Part shown: positions 17,038 through 24,956 of the stretch, piece after piece
Layout of the letters: every line of letters starts with the position of its first letter
How positions within the stretch are numbered: the stretch's first letter is position 1
NCBI GenBank assembly: GCA_016219545.1
Contig: JACRMH010000062.1
Location: 124,001 to 188,000, forward strand
Length of the DNA: 64,000 nucleotides
From: Chloroflexota bacterium
GTDB lineage: Bacteria; Chloroflexota; Anaerolineae; Anaerolineales; Villigracilaceae
Direction of reading: 5' to 3'
Made by a program: the position numbers and the translations under genes
The notes under the pieces: generated by a model
Databases searched by the model: none
What the model was told of the DNA's origin: nothing
What the model saw: the letters and a program-made list of their open reading frames with translations, nothing else

Positions 17038-17634
17038 ATGGGCATAGAAGTAAAAGAGTCTCTAATTCACTGGAATTATTTTCTCGCACTTGAAAGTGAT
17101 TTAGCACAAGTATCAAGGTACATTGAGTTTGACAAAAAGAATTTTCGGACTTACTCAATAGAATTAGCACATTTACTTCTTGCATCTTCATCGGAAGTTG
17201 ATGTTATCGCAAAGGGCATTTGTGGTTTTTTAGAACCGAAATCATCTGCTGAGAATATTAATCAATATCGAGAGATTATCAATCGCAACTTGCCCGAGTT
17301 CAAAAAGGAATTTATATATGTTCCTCGTTTCAACATAAAGTTGAAACCTTGGGATAACTGGAATTCGATTAAAAAACCTTCCAAAAATCCTTTGTGGTGG
17401 AGCAGTTACAACAAAGTCAAACATGAAAGAAGTGAGTATTTTGCAGAAGCAAATTTAAAGAACGTGCTAAATTCTGTTAGTGGATTGCTTGTTACCATAT
17501 TTTACTTTTACAAATTAAAGTTTTCAGTCAATAGACCCCAACTACAGGCGAGAGATATTACGCAACTTATAATGCCTGAGTCAGAATTTGTAAGATTGGA
17601 CGAGTCTTATTATTATTCTCACCTAATTGTATAA
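17038..17634 (+). CDS. Hypothetical protein with W..YN.VKH.R motif (198 aa)
   Basis: A soluble, mainly helical protein. The segment NPLWWSSYNKVKHERSEYFAEANLKNVLNSVSGL (about residues 120-155) looks like a conserved motif of a family of uncharacterised bacterial proteins and is reminiscent of HEPN-type helical bundles, but that link is only an impression. ATAAAGGAG precedes the ATG. It is AT-rich like the two genes before it and ends in a terminator shared with the converging phhB gene. Confidence 0.65.
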   Translation: MGIEVKESLIHWNYFLALESDLAQVSRYIEFDKKNFRTYSIELAHLLLASSSEVDVIAKGICGFLEPKSSAENINQYREIINRNLPEFKKEFIYVPRFNIKLKPWDNWNSIKKPSKNPLWWSSYNKVKHERSEYFAEANLKNVLNSVSGLLVTIFYFYKLKFSVNRPQLQARDITQLIMPESEFVRLDESYYYSHLIV

Positions 17635-17696
17635 AAACCGCCCACCGATTAACAGCAGTGTCAAGAGTTAAGAAAAAAAAGAAGAATATATAAACA

Positions 17697-17740
17697 AAAA
17701 ACGGCTCTGAAAGTTCATCTTTCAAAGCCGTTTTTAATTT
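17697..17740. terminator. Bidirectional Rho-independent terminator
   Basis: AAAACGGCT-TGAAAG and CTTTCA-AAGCCGTTTTT form a stem of about 14 bp with one bulged base, flanked by A and T runs. It lies between the converging orphan gene ending at 17634 and the phhB gene ending at 17760 and can serve both. Confidence 0.85.
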
Positions 17741-17759
17741 CTTCTTTCAATATATTCAC

Positions 17760-18098
17760 CTATCCAAACAATTCATCCGTCTTGGCCGCCATGATGAAAT
17801 CATTGCGGTGCAGACCTTTGATCTTATGAGTCCACCACTGGACGGTGACCCTGCCCCACTCGCTGATGATGAGCGGATGATGTCCCTGCTCCTCGGCGAT
17901 GACTGCGATCTTATCCGTGAACGCAATAGCTTCAACGAAGTCCTTGAGTTTGAAGATGCGCTCCAAGCGTTTGACACCGTCCACTTCTTTGATCTGCCAG
18001 CCGATGACGTGTAGCAGCAAGTCTTCGATCTCGGCGTCGGTCAAGGTTGGCTCGCCGCCGCGACAGGCAACACATTGTCCAGCCGCAAGATTGATCAT
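17760..18098 (-). CDS. phhB: 4a-hydroxytetrahydrobiopterin dehydratase (pterin-4a-carbinolamine dehydratase)
   Basis: A 112-residue protein, the usual PCD/DCoH length. The motif EEQGHHPLIISEWGRVTVQWWTHKIKGLHRNDFIMAAKTDEL carries the active-site His pair and the WTH signature. The enzyme dehydrates 4a-hydroxy-tetrahydropterin formed by aromatic amino acid hydroxylases, but no hydroxylase is in the window; an alternative role in pterin or molybdopterin metabolism is possible. A CxxC (CVACRGG) near the N-terminus is common in bacterial members. Its ATG overlaps the tal-pgi stop by four bases, so it is the last gene of the pentose-phosphate operon. Confidence 0.9.
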   Translation of the reverse strand: MINLAAGQCVACRGGEPTLTDAEIEDLLLHVIGWQIKEVDGVKRLERIFKLKDFVEAIAFTDKIAVIAEEQGHHPLIISEWGRVTVQWWTHKIKGLHRNDFIMAAKTDELFG

Positions 18099-20779
18099 TT
18101 CAACGCATCCGTCAACTTGGACAGATCAGCGGGCGAAGAAAGCAAGACTCGTAAAGTCCGCCTGCCCGCCGCAACCAAGGCTTCATAATCGCCCAGTGCC
18201 TGCGCGCGGATGAGCGTGCCGAAGGTCATGCCTTGATTGGGGATGTCCATGTCATTTTGAGAATCGTACACAACCTGAATGAACAGTCCTTTGTTGGGGC
18301 CGCCTTTGTGGAATTGTCCCGTTGAATGTTGGAATCGCGGACCAAAACCAGCAGAGACAGCACACTTTGTCTTTGCACGAATGGCAACCCGCAAAGCCTG
18401 CAACGCATCTACGGTTTCTTTATTGCGCGGAATATAAGCATTGATGGTAACAAAATCCCCAGCCTTTGCATCCGCAAAGAATTTACCCAAAGCAGATTTC
18501 AACTCGCTGACATTTACCAGATCCACGTCCGCGAGTTTGCCGGTTTCCTGATAGCCCTTGATCTTCGCAATCGTCCGCAATTTGCTATCCTGCACATCGG
18601 GCTGGTCGAAGGCATTAATCCCCAAAACGTGGCACAACACCGAAACTGCGACCTCCCAGCGGAAGAACTCTGCGCCTACATCATAGGGACTTGTAATTGG
18701 TAATTCGATTACAGGGAAGCCAGCTTTCTTAAGCGCGGTCACATTCGAATCGAATTCACCTGTTTGCCTTAAGTAAACGAACAATCTGTCATTTCCGTAT
18801 AGTTCCGGCGCTGCCAATGGCTCCAATGGGACAGGAAGCATTCCCTTGCCATGCTTGCCACTGGACTCGGCAATGACCTGCTCGATCCAGCCTGCAAATG
18901 CGGACACAGGCGCATCACTCAGAACGGTGAGCTTGTCTCTGCCTGCGAGAGCAGACTCGGCGAGTAGAGCGCCGAGCGCAAAGCCGGCGCTGTGTACATC
19001 CCTTGAGACCCTTTGGATCTTCTCAGCAGAATTCAACAATTTGGGAATGTCCATGCCAAGCAATGCCGCAGGGACTAAACCAAAATCCGTCAGCGCGGAG
19101 AAACGTCCGCCGACATTTGGGTCAGCGTTGCATACTTTTCTAAAGCCGCGGTCTTTGGCGAGTTTCTCCAAGGATGTGCCCGCATCGGTTGTGACCATAA
19201 AGCGCGAACCGTCACCTTTGCTGAGTTCCCAGAAATAATCAAACGCCGCGAGCAACTCAGCTGTGCCGCCCGATTTACTGGCGAGGATGTATAAGGATTT
19301 TTCCGGCGGATAATTTTCAGCGGCCAAAGCCACTTGCTGCGGGTCAGTCGAATCGAGGATCGCAAGGCTCAACTTTGCCTCAACATTTCCGGCAGCCAAT
19401 AATGTACTCAAGACTTCAGCGGTCAACGACGAGCCGCCCATACCGATCACGAGGACACGGTCAATGCCTTCAGCGTGGACTTGTTTTGCAAAGGATAAAT
19501 ATCCGTCCAGCCGCTTGCGCGCATCTTCAATGGAATTCAGCCAACCGAGTCTGATCTTGACTTCGGCTTGGCCGGCGGCATCGTCTGCCCAGAGCGTAGG
19601 GTCATGTGACCACATGCGGGCGGCGACAGAGTCAGCTTCCAGCTTGGATAAACGCCTGGCAACAGAATCAGCTAACGGATTAATGGATGAAACGGCGTTC
19701 TTCCTTCTATCCTCAACGACATCAAGAAGTACCTTGAACGCATCCGCAAAAGATTTGACGCCTTCCACTTCCAACTCGTCAGTGACTTGATCCATGGAAA
19801 TACCGGCAGCTTCAAGCTCTGCAAGCTGCGACTTGGCTTCATCAAGTCCGCGCGTGATGGTGATGGCGGCATTGCCGTGATCGCGGAAAGCATCAAGCGT
19901 GGCAGGCGGCACGGTGTTGACGGTATCGGGACCGATCAGGTTATCCACATACACAGTGTCGGAGTAGGCGGGATTTTTCGTGCCAGTGGACGCCCACAGC
20001 GGACGTTGAACGCGCGCGCTGAAACGAGCTTTGAGGGTTGCAAAGCGCGCCGATGTAAAGATCTCTTCAAAGGTGTGATAAGCAAGTTTTGCGTTCGCAA
20101 TTGCGGCTTTGCCAAGCAGACTCGAATCTTTTGGAAGCTTCGGGTCAATTTTTGTATCCACACGCGAAACAAAGAAGGAAGCGACAGAGGCAATTTGGTT
20201 GATGGGAAGACCATGCACAGAACGGTCTTCAAGACCGGAAATATAGGCTTCCATCACTTCGGCATAACGCTCCAGCGAAAAGATGAGGGTCACATTGACA
20301 TTGACTCCCGCCGCAATGCTTTGACGAATGGCCGGAATGCCAGCTTTCGTTGCCGGAATTTTCACCATCAGGTTCGGGCGGTTGACGCGCTCCCAAAGTT
20401 GTTTGGCTTGTTTGGCTGTAGCCTCGGTTTCATTGGCAAGATACGGGCTGACTTCAAGACTCACGTAGCCATCGCCGCCCTTGGTTTCATCATACAGCGG
20501 ACGGAAGAGATCGCAGGCTTCCTGAATATCTTCAATGGCGAGCTGCCAGAAGATCTTTTCCGCATTCCAACCTGCCCAAGCGAGAGGGATCAAGGCAGAG
20601 TCATAGTCATTGGTCTTCGCGATGGCATTTTGAAAAATGGTCGGGTTGGATGTCACGCCGCGAATGTCGCCGCGTTCGATCATGGCCTTGAGTTCACCGT
20701 TTTCCAATAATTTTCTTTGAATATTGTCATACCAGAGAGATTGTTTCAGGGATGTTAATTTCTTAATTGATTCGGACAT
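18095..20779 (-). CDS. tal-pgi: Bifunctional transaldolase / glucose-6-phosphate isomerase fusion
   Basis: An 894-residue fusion. Residues about 1-365 are a transaldolase (SLWYDNIQRKLLENGELKAMI; Schiff-base Lys in NLMVKIPATKAG, about residue 138). Residues about 390-894 are a phosphoglucose isomerase with a SIS fold (VIGMGGSSLTAEVL, LASKSGGTAELLAAFDYFWEL, SSGKHGKGMLPVPLEP). It would pass fructose-6-phosphate made by transaldolase directly to glucose-6-phosphate. Such fusions are known in several bacterial groups. It follows rpiB by 45 bases in an operon with transketolase and carries the full set needed for the non-oxidative branch except Rpe. Confidence 0.94.
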   Translation of the reverse strand: MSESIKKLTSLKQSLWYDNIQRKLLENGELKAMIERGDIRGVTSNPTIFQNAIAKTNDYDSALIPLAWAGWNAEKIFWQLAIEDIQEACDLFRPLYDETKGGDGYVSLEVSPYLANETEATAKQAKQLWERVNRPNLMVKIPATKAGIPAIRQSIAAGVNVNVTLIFSLERYAEVMEAYISGLEDRSVHGLPINQIASVASFFVSRVDTKIDPKLPKDSSLLGKAAIANAKLAYHTFEEIFTSARFATLKARFSARVQRPLWASTGTKNPAYSDTVYVDNLIGPDTVNTVPPATLDAFRDHGNAAITITRGLDEAKSQLAELEAAGISMDQVTDELEVEGVKSFADAFKVLLDVVEDRRKNAVSSINPLADSVARRLSKLEADSVAARMWSHDPTLWADDAAGQAEVKIRLGWLNSIEDARKRLDGYLSFAKQVHAEGIDRVLVIGMGGSSLTAEVLSTLLAAGNVEAKLSLAILDSTDPQQVALAAENYPPEKSLYILASKSGGTAELLAAFDYFWELSKGDGSRFMVTTDAGTSLEKLAKDRGFRKVCNADPNVGGRFSALTDFGLVPAALLGMDIPKLLNSAEKIQRVSRDVHSAGFALGALLAESALAGRDKLTVLSDAPVSAFAGWIEQVIAESSGKHGKGMLPVPLEPLAAPELYGNDRLFVYLRQTGEFDSNVTALKKAGFPVIELPITSPYDVGAEFFRWEVAVSVLCHVLGINAFDQPDVQDSKLRTIAKIKGYQETGKLADVDLVNVSELKSALGKFFADAKAGDFVTINAYIPRNKETVDALQALRVAIRAKTKCAVSAGFGPRFQHSTGQFHKGGPNKGLFIQVVYDSQNDMDIPNQGMTFGTLIRAQALGDYEALVAAGRRTLRVLLSSPADLSKLTDALK

Positions 20780-20824
20780 GATAAAAGGTTGCTCCTTATA
20801 AAGTACGTAATTGGTAATTGGTAA

Positions 20825-21286
20825 TTACTGACTTTCATCTTCCATTTTTTTTATCTTCCCCACCCGTCTTGAGAATCTCTCCCCATCTTTATCGTTTCCT
20901 AAATAACGTGCACTCAAAAATGCCGAAACTAGAACTTTAACAAGTTCAGGTCCAATGACACGTCCGCCGAGACAGAGCACATTCATTGCGTCATGCGCAA
21001 CACCTTGCGCGGCGGAATATGTGTCATGGCAGATCGAGGCGTAAATGCCTTTCATTTTATTTGCCGCTATTGCCGCGCCAATGCCGGAGCCGCAGATCAA
21101 AATTCCGCGCTCGGCTTCATTGCTTTGAATCTTCTCACCAACTTTTTTTGTGAAATCGGGGAAGTCCACAGCATCGGCGCTGAACGTGCCGACGTCAATG
21201 ACTTCGTGCCCGGCGGACTGAACCGCATCAATCACAACTTGCTTCAATGGAAATCCGCCATGATCACAACCAAGTGCTATTTTCAT
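20825..21286 (-). CDS. rpiB: Ribose-5-phosphate isomerase B
   Basis: A 153-residue RpiB/LacAB protein. CDHGGFPLKQ at the N-terminus, the catalytic Cys in ILICGSGIGAAIAANK (about residue 66), and the NVLCLGGRVIGPELV segment are diagnostic. It interconverts ribulose-5-phosphate and ribose-5-phosphate; some family members act on allose-6-phosphate. It sits between transketolase and tal-pgi in the same direction. The C-terminal tail SRRVGKIKKMEDESQ is as expected for the family. Confidence 0.93.
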   Translation of the reverse strand: MKIALGCDHGGFPLKQVVIDAVQSAGHEVIDVGTFSADAVDFPDFTKKVGEKIQSNEAERGILICGSGIGAAIAANKMKGIYASICHDTYSAAQGVAHDAMNVLCLGGRVIGPELVKVLVSAFLSARYLGNDKDGERFSRRVGKIKKMEDESQ

Positions 21287-21301
21287 TTCTCTCCATCAAC
21301 C

Positions 21302-21330
21302 GTAGGGGCGACCCAATGGGTCGCCCCTAC
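21302..21330. repeat. 29-bp palindromic GTAGGGGCG repeat
   Basis: GTAGGGGCGACCCA (21302-21315) and TGGGTCGCCCCTAC (21317-21330) form a perfect 14-bp inverted repeat with a one-base spacer. It lies between rpiB and transketolase. From general knowledge, this exact kind of palindrome is dispersed in many Anaerolineae genomes; a related element is at 6786-6840. Confidence 0.8.
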
Positions 21331-21333
21331 ACA

Positions 21334-23307
21334 TTACAATTCATTCGCTTTCGCGACTACGTTCTCAACTGTAAATCCAAATTTTTCAAAGATGATCTTC
21401 GCCGGAGCGGATGCGCCATAGTGCTCGATGCTGATGACGGACTTCGCGTATCTCTCCCAGCCGATGCCTGCTCCCGCTTCGACGGCGAGTCGTTTCTGGA
21501 TGTTTTTCGGCAACACAGACTCGCGATAGGCTTCATTCTGTTTCTCGAAGAGTTCCCAACTTGGGAAGGATACCACGCGCACGCCCTTGCCTTCATCTGC
21601 CAGTTTCTGCGCCGACTCAAGGACGAGTCCAACTTCCGAACCCGAGGCCATTAAGATAATTTCGGGCTTGCCAAAATCTTTGACAACATAAGCGCCGTTC
21701 TCAACGCAACCTCCCCCGTTTGAACGTTCAAAGGTTGGCAGGTTTTGACGGGTCAACGCCAACACAGTCGGACCGTTACGTCGTTCGATGGCAATTTTCC
21801 ATGCCTGCGCGGTTTCGTTTGCATCCGCCGGGCGAAGCACTACCAGATTGGGGATCATCCTCAAAGAGGTCAACTGCTCGATGGGCTGATGTGTGGGACC
21901 GTCTTCGCCCAGCCCGACACTGTCATGGGTAAAAATAAAAATGGACGGATAATGCGACAACGCCGCGAGACGAATTGTCGGGCGCATGTAATCTGCAAAG
22001 ACGAGGAATGTGGCGCCATAGGGGATCACCCCGCCGAAGACAGCCATGCCGTTCAAGGCTGCACCCATGCCATGTTCGCGCACACCAAAATGGAAGTTGC
22101 TCCCCTGATAAGAATCCTTTTGGAAGTCAGGCTTTCCATCAATTTTTGTATTGTTCGAGGGGGCAAGGTCAGCCGAACCGCCGATGAGTTCGGGGAGTTT
22201 CGCAGCAAGCGCGTTGATCACCTTGCCGGATGCAGCGCGGGTCGCCATGCCTTTTGCGTCCACAGGGAAAGTCGGCAAGGCAGAAACCCAATCAGCGGGG
22301 AATTCGCCATTCAAACGGCGTTGAAGTTCCGCACCTAATGCGGGATAAATGCGCGTGTACGCATCAAAGCGCATCTTCCAATCAAATTCAAGTTCACGTC
22401 CATGCTCAACGGCTTTTCGATAGAACTCAAGCACATCCTCAGGGATAAAGAAGCGCGGCTCTTTCGTCCAACCGAGATTATCTTTTGCGGCATTGAGCTC
22501 TTCCTCGCCGAGAGGTTCGCCATGCGCCTTGGATGTGCCTTGTTTATTCGGCGCACCAAACCCGATGGTGGTACGGCACATAATGATAGACGGGCGTGGT
22601 TCCGCTTTCGCTTCCTGAATTGCCTTGTCAATTGCCTCCACGTCGTTGCCGTCTTCCACCCGCAAGACCTGCCAGCCATAGGAACGGAATCGCGCGGCGC
22701 GGTCTTCGGTGAATGCCAGGTCGGTCGAGCCGTCAATGGAGATGTGATTATCATCGTAAAGATAGATCAAGCGCCCGAGAGATAAATGTCCCGCCAGCGA
22801 CGCGGCTTCGGAGGTGACACCCTCCATCAAGTCACCGTCTGTGACGATAGCATAGATGAATGAGTCCATGATCTCATATCCGCGCTGATTGAAAGTTGCA
22901 GCAAGGTGTGAGGCGGCAATGGCCATGCCAACGCCGTTCGCAAATCCCTGTCCCAGCGGACCGGTGGTCACCTCAACGCCGGGAGTCACCCCATATTCAG
23001 GGTGACCGGGAGTGATACTCCCCCATTGACGGAAGTTCTTTAAGTCGTCCAGTGAAACATCATAGCCGGTTACATGTAGCAGGGAATATAGCAGCATCGA
23101 GCCATGTCCACCGGAGAGGATAAATCTGTCACGACCGGCCCACTTTGGGTTGCGGGGATTGTGGCGCAGGTGGCGCGTCCAGATGGTATATGCCATTGCG
23201 GCGGCACCCATTGGCAGTCCCGGATGACCGGAGTTGGCCTTCTGAACACCGTCGGCGGAAAGAAATCGAAGTGTGTTAATTGCACGAGATTGCAGGTCAG
23301 ATGACAT
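21334..23307 (-). CDS. tkt: Transketolase
   Basis: A full-length transketolase of 657 residues. The N-terminal thiamine diphosphate domain shows GHPGLPMGAA, FILSGGHGSMLLYSLLH, GPLGQGFANGVGMAIA and VTDGDLMEGVTSEAASLAGHL (about residue 157). The pyrimidine domain has FGVREHGMGAALNGMA and THDSVGLGEDGPTHQPIEQL. It transfers two-carbon units between sugar phosphates. ATG 23307 is chosen (AAGGAC eight bases upstream, and MSSDLQSRAINTLRFLSADGVQ matches known starts); the frame is open for 28 more codons without a good start. It is the first gene of the transketolase-rpiB-tal/pgi-phhB operon. Confidence 0.95.
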   Translation of the reverse strand: MSSDLQSRAINTLRFLSADGVQKANSGHPGLPMGAAAMAYTIWTRHLRHNPRNPKWAGRDRFILSGGHGSMLLYSLLHVTGYDVSLDDLKNFRQWGSITPGHPEYGVTPGVEVTTGPLGQGFANGVGMAIAASHLAATFNQRGYEIMDSFIYAIVTDGDLMEGVTSEAASLAGHLSLGRLIYLYDDNHISIDGSTDLAFTEDRAARFRSYGWQVLRVEDGNDVEAIDKAIQEAKAEPRPSIIMCRTTIGFGAPNKQGTSKAHGEPLGEEELNAAKDNLGWTKEPRFFIPEDVLEFYRKAVEHGRELEFDWKMRFDAYTRIYPALGAELQRRLNGEFPADWVSALPTFPVDAKGMATRAASGKVINALAAKLPELIGGSADLAPSNNTKIDGKPDFQKDSYQGSNFHFGVREHGMGAALNGMAVFGGVIPYGATFLVFADYMRPTIRLAALSHYPSIFIFTHDSVGLGEDGPTHQPIEQLTSLRMIPNLVVLRPADANETAQAWKIAIERRNGPTVLALTRQNLPTFERSNGGGCVENGAYVVKDFGKPEIILMASGSEVGLVLESAQKLADEGKGVRVVSFPSWELFEKQNEAYRESVLPKNIQKRLAVEAGAGIGWERYAKSVISIEHYGASAPAKIIFEKFGFTVENVVAKANEL

Positions 23308-23459
23308 AATTGTCCTTATAAAAAAAGTATTTTCTATATAGCAGTCAGTCGAGAATTGGGTTGCAAAGTTACGCTTCCAACGAATTTGCATAGGGTGGAA
23401 AACATGCGTGAATTACTTATTTTACCAAATGGTGGTATCCTCGCCGGATGTTGTTTTTT

Positions 23460-23602
23460 AGAACAGATAAAATGGCAGGAGCACGAAGCAAGCTGGAATA
23501 CAGCGTGAACCCAAGGCGGAAGTTGAGATTGAAGAATTGCTCCAGCGGGTGGGGAAGATCGAGGAGATTCTAGTGGAACAAGCGATGGAGTGGGAGGAGT
23601 GA
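23460..23602 (+). pseudogene. Decayed C-terminal remnant of a DUF1003-like membrane protein gene
   Basis: Two frames read RTDKMAGARSKLEYSVN and then KAEVEIEELLQRVGKIEEIL ending in EWEE-stop, separated by a frameshift near 23511. Joined, they resemble the C-terminal helix of DUF1003 proteins, whose usual pattern is D/RxxAxxDYxVNxKAExEIxxL. No membrane part remains upstream. The rest of the 23308-23644 gap holds the transketolase promoter region and nothing else I can name. The call rests on remembered family pattern only. Confidence 0.4.
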
Positions 23603-23644
23603 TTAAGTTTCTTAAATCTATTTTCTTATTCAGGAGAGATGATC

Positions 23645-24943
23645 ATGAGTTCTTATGCAAGATTCTCATTTGGAAACACCCTTCGCTTTGACACATTAAA
23701 TTGTGTTGACCCGTTCATTATGACTATTTTTCGAGAGCAAGATAAAAAAATTCAAATATTTCACGACGCGGAAGACGAAGGATGGGAACTCACAAATTAT
23801 AAGTACTCAGTCAAAATGAGTATTATTCGCCAGCGGCTAGATGTTATGGGATTCTCGAAAAATAATGCAGAAAAGAATTTTTATGAATTTTCAAGAAATA
23901 AAATAAACTCCTTGAAAGAAGATTTGGCGGAATGTCAAGAAGAAGAAGACTTTGATTACGAAGAAAAGGATTTCTTAAGTCAACCTTACGATCAGACTTT
24001 GCTTACATACAGAGAGAAAATAGAATTATTTTCTCGATTCGGCTTTAATGATTGGCTCCTTGCTTTAGAAAGAGTTGTCAAAGAAGATTTATCTTTGGAT
24101 GGTTTTCAAAAGACAAATCAAGAAGAAAAAATACTCAAGTATTTACTTCGATACGATGGTATTGATTTTCCCTGCACGGACATTAGATATACGTTGCGGT
24201 TGTTGGCTGATCTTGCACCTGACGATTCTTTAGTTGAGTATGATTATTCTTCTTTAGTAGGCGAATGTTATTCGAACAATGACAAATTAGTTGAAATTTC
24301 ATTAAACCTTTTATCGAAAGACTATGAAGTTGCCTCCAAGATTATAGTTTTGACAGAGGGTACTACGGACGCTGAATTGATTGAAAAATCATTACACCTT
24401 CTTTACCCACATCTTTCGGATTATTATTATTTCATGAATTTTAAAGTTTCAAATGTAGAGGGAAGCGCATCTAAACTTGTCCACACAGTTAGGGCATTTG
24501 TAGGTTCAGGAATAAAGAACAGGACAATAGCCCTTTTCGATAACGATCTTGCTGGACTTGATGAAAAAGCAAATTTGAGTAAAACAAAAATCCCGCCCAA
24601 CATCAAAGTTCTGGCATATCCAGATTTGGACTTTGCAAAGTCTTACCCAGCCATAAATCCAACGGGTATTTCGTATTTAGACATTAATGGGATAGCATGC
24701 TGTCTTGAAATGTATTTTGGAAGCGATATATTAAAAACACCAAATGGATTTACACCCGTTAGATTGAGAGGCGATACTAACGCGCAAGGCAAAAAACAAG
24801 GCGTGGTTGAGCAAAAAACAAAAATTCAAAATGAATTTCGTAAGAAATTGAAAATATGTCGAGAACTTCCTGAAAATATTTCCAAAATGGATTGGGAGCC
24901 AATGCGATTATTGTTGGATAAAATTTTTAATGCGTTCGGGTAA
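23645..24943 (+). CDS. HEPN/Toprim-associated protein with C-terminal Toprim domain (possible nuclease, defence?)
   Basis: A 432-residue AT-rich protein. The N-terminus (MSSYARFSFGNTLRF) resembles the small domain found at the start of HEPN/Toprim-associated proteins. The C-terminal half holds a Toprim fold: the catalytic Glu in KIIVLTEGTTDAEL (about residue 240) and the acidic DND triad in IALFDNDLAG (about 298), as in OLD-family nucleases and primases. A metal-dependent DNA or RNA cleaving role is expected; defence against phages is inferred from the family. No partner ATPase gene is adjacent. Start 23645 has GGAG eight bases upstream; ATG 23639 is too close to it. Confidence 0.65.
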   Translation: MSSYARFSFGNTLRFDTLNCVDPFIMTIFREQDKKIQIFHDAEDEGWELTNYKYSVKMSIIRQRLDVMGFSKNNAEKNFYEFSRNKINSLKEDLAECQEEEDFDYEEKDFLSQPYDQTLLTYREKIELFSRFGFNDWLLALERVVKEDLSLDGFQKTNQEEKILKYLLRYDGIDFPCTDIRYTLRLLADLAPDDSLVEYDYSSLVGECYSNNDKLVEISLNLLSKDYEVASKIIVLTEGTTDAELIEKSLHLLYPHLSDYYYFMNFKVSNVEGSASKLVHTVRAFVGSGIKNRTIALFDNDLAGLDEKANLSKTKIPPNIKVLAYPDLDFAKSYPAINPTGISYLDINGIACCLEMYFGSDILKTPNGFTPVRLRGDTNAQGKKQGVVEQKTKIQNEFRKKLKICRELPENISKMDWEPMRLLLDKIFNAFG

Positions 24944-24956
24944 TTTTAAAGTCAAT

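Noticed and set aside
19787..20710. Long plus-strand frame opposite the transaldolase domain
   Set aside because: It is the antisense shadow of a strongly conserved gene and has no protein-like family motifs.
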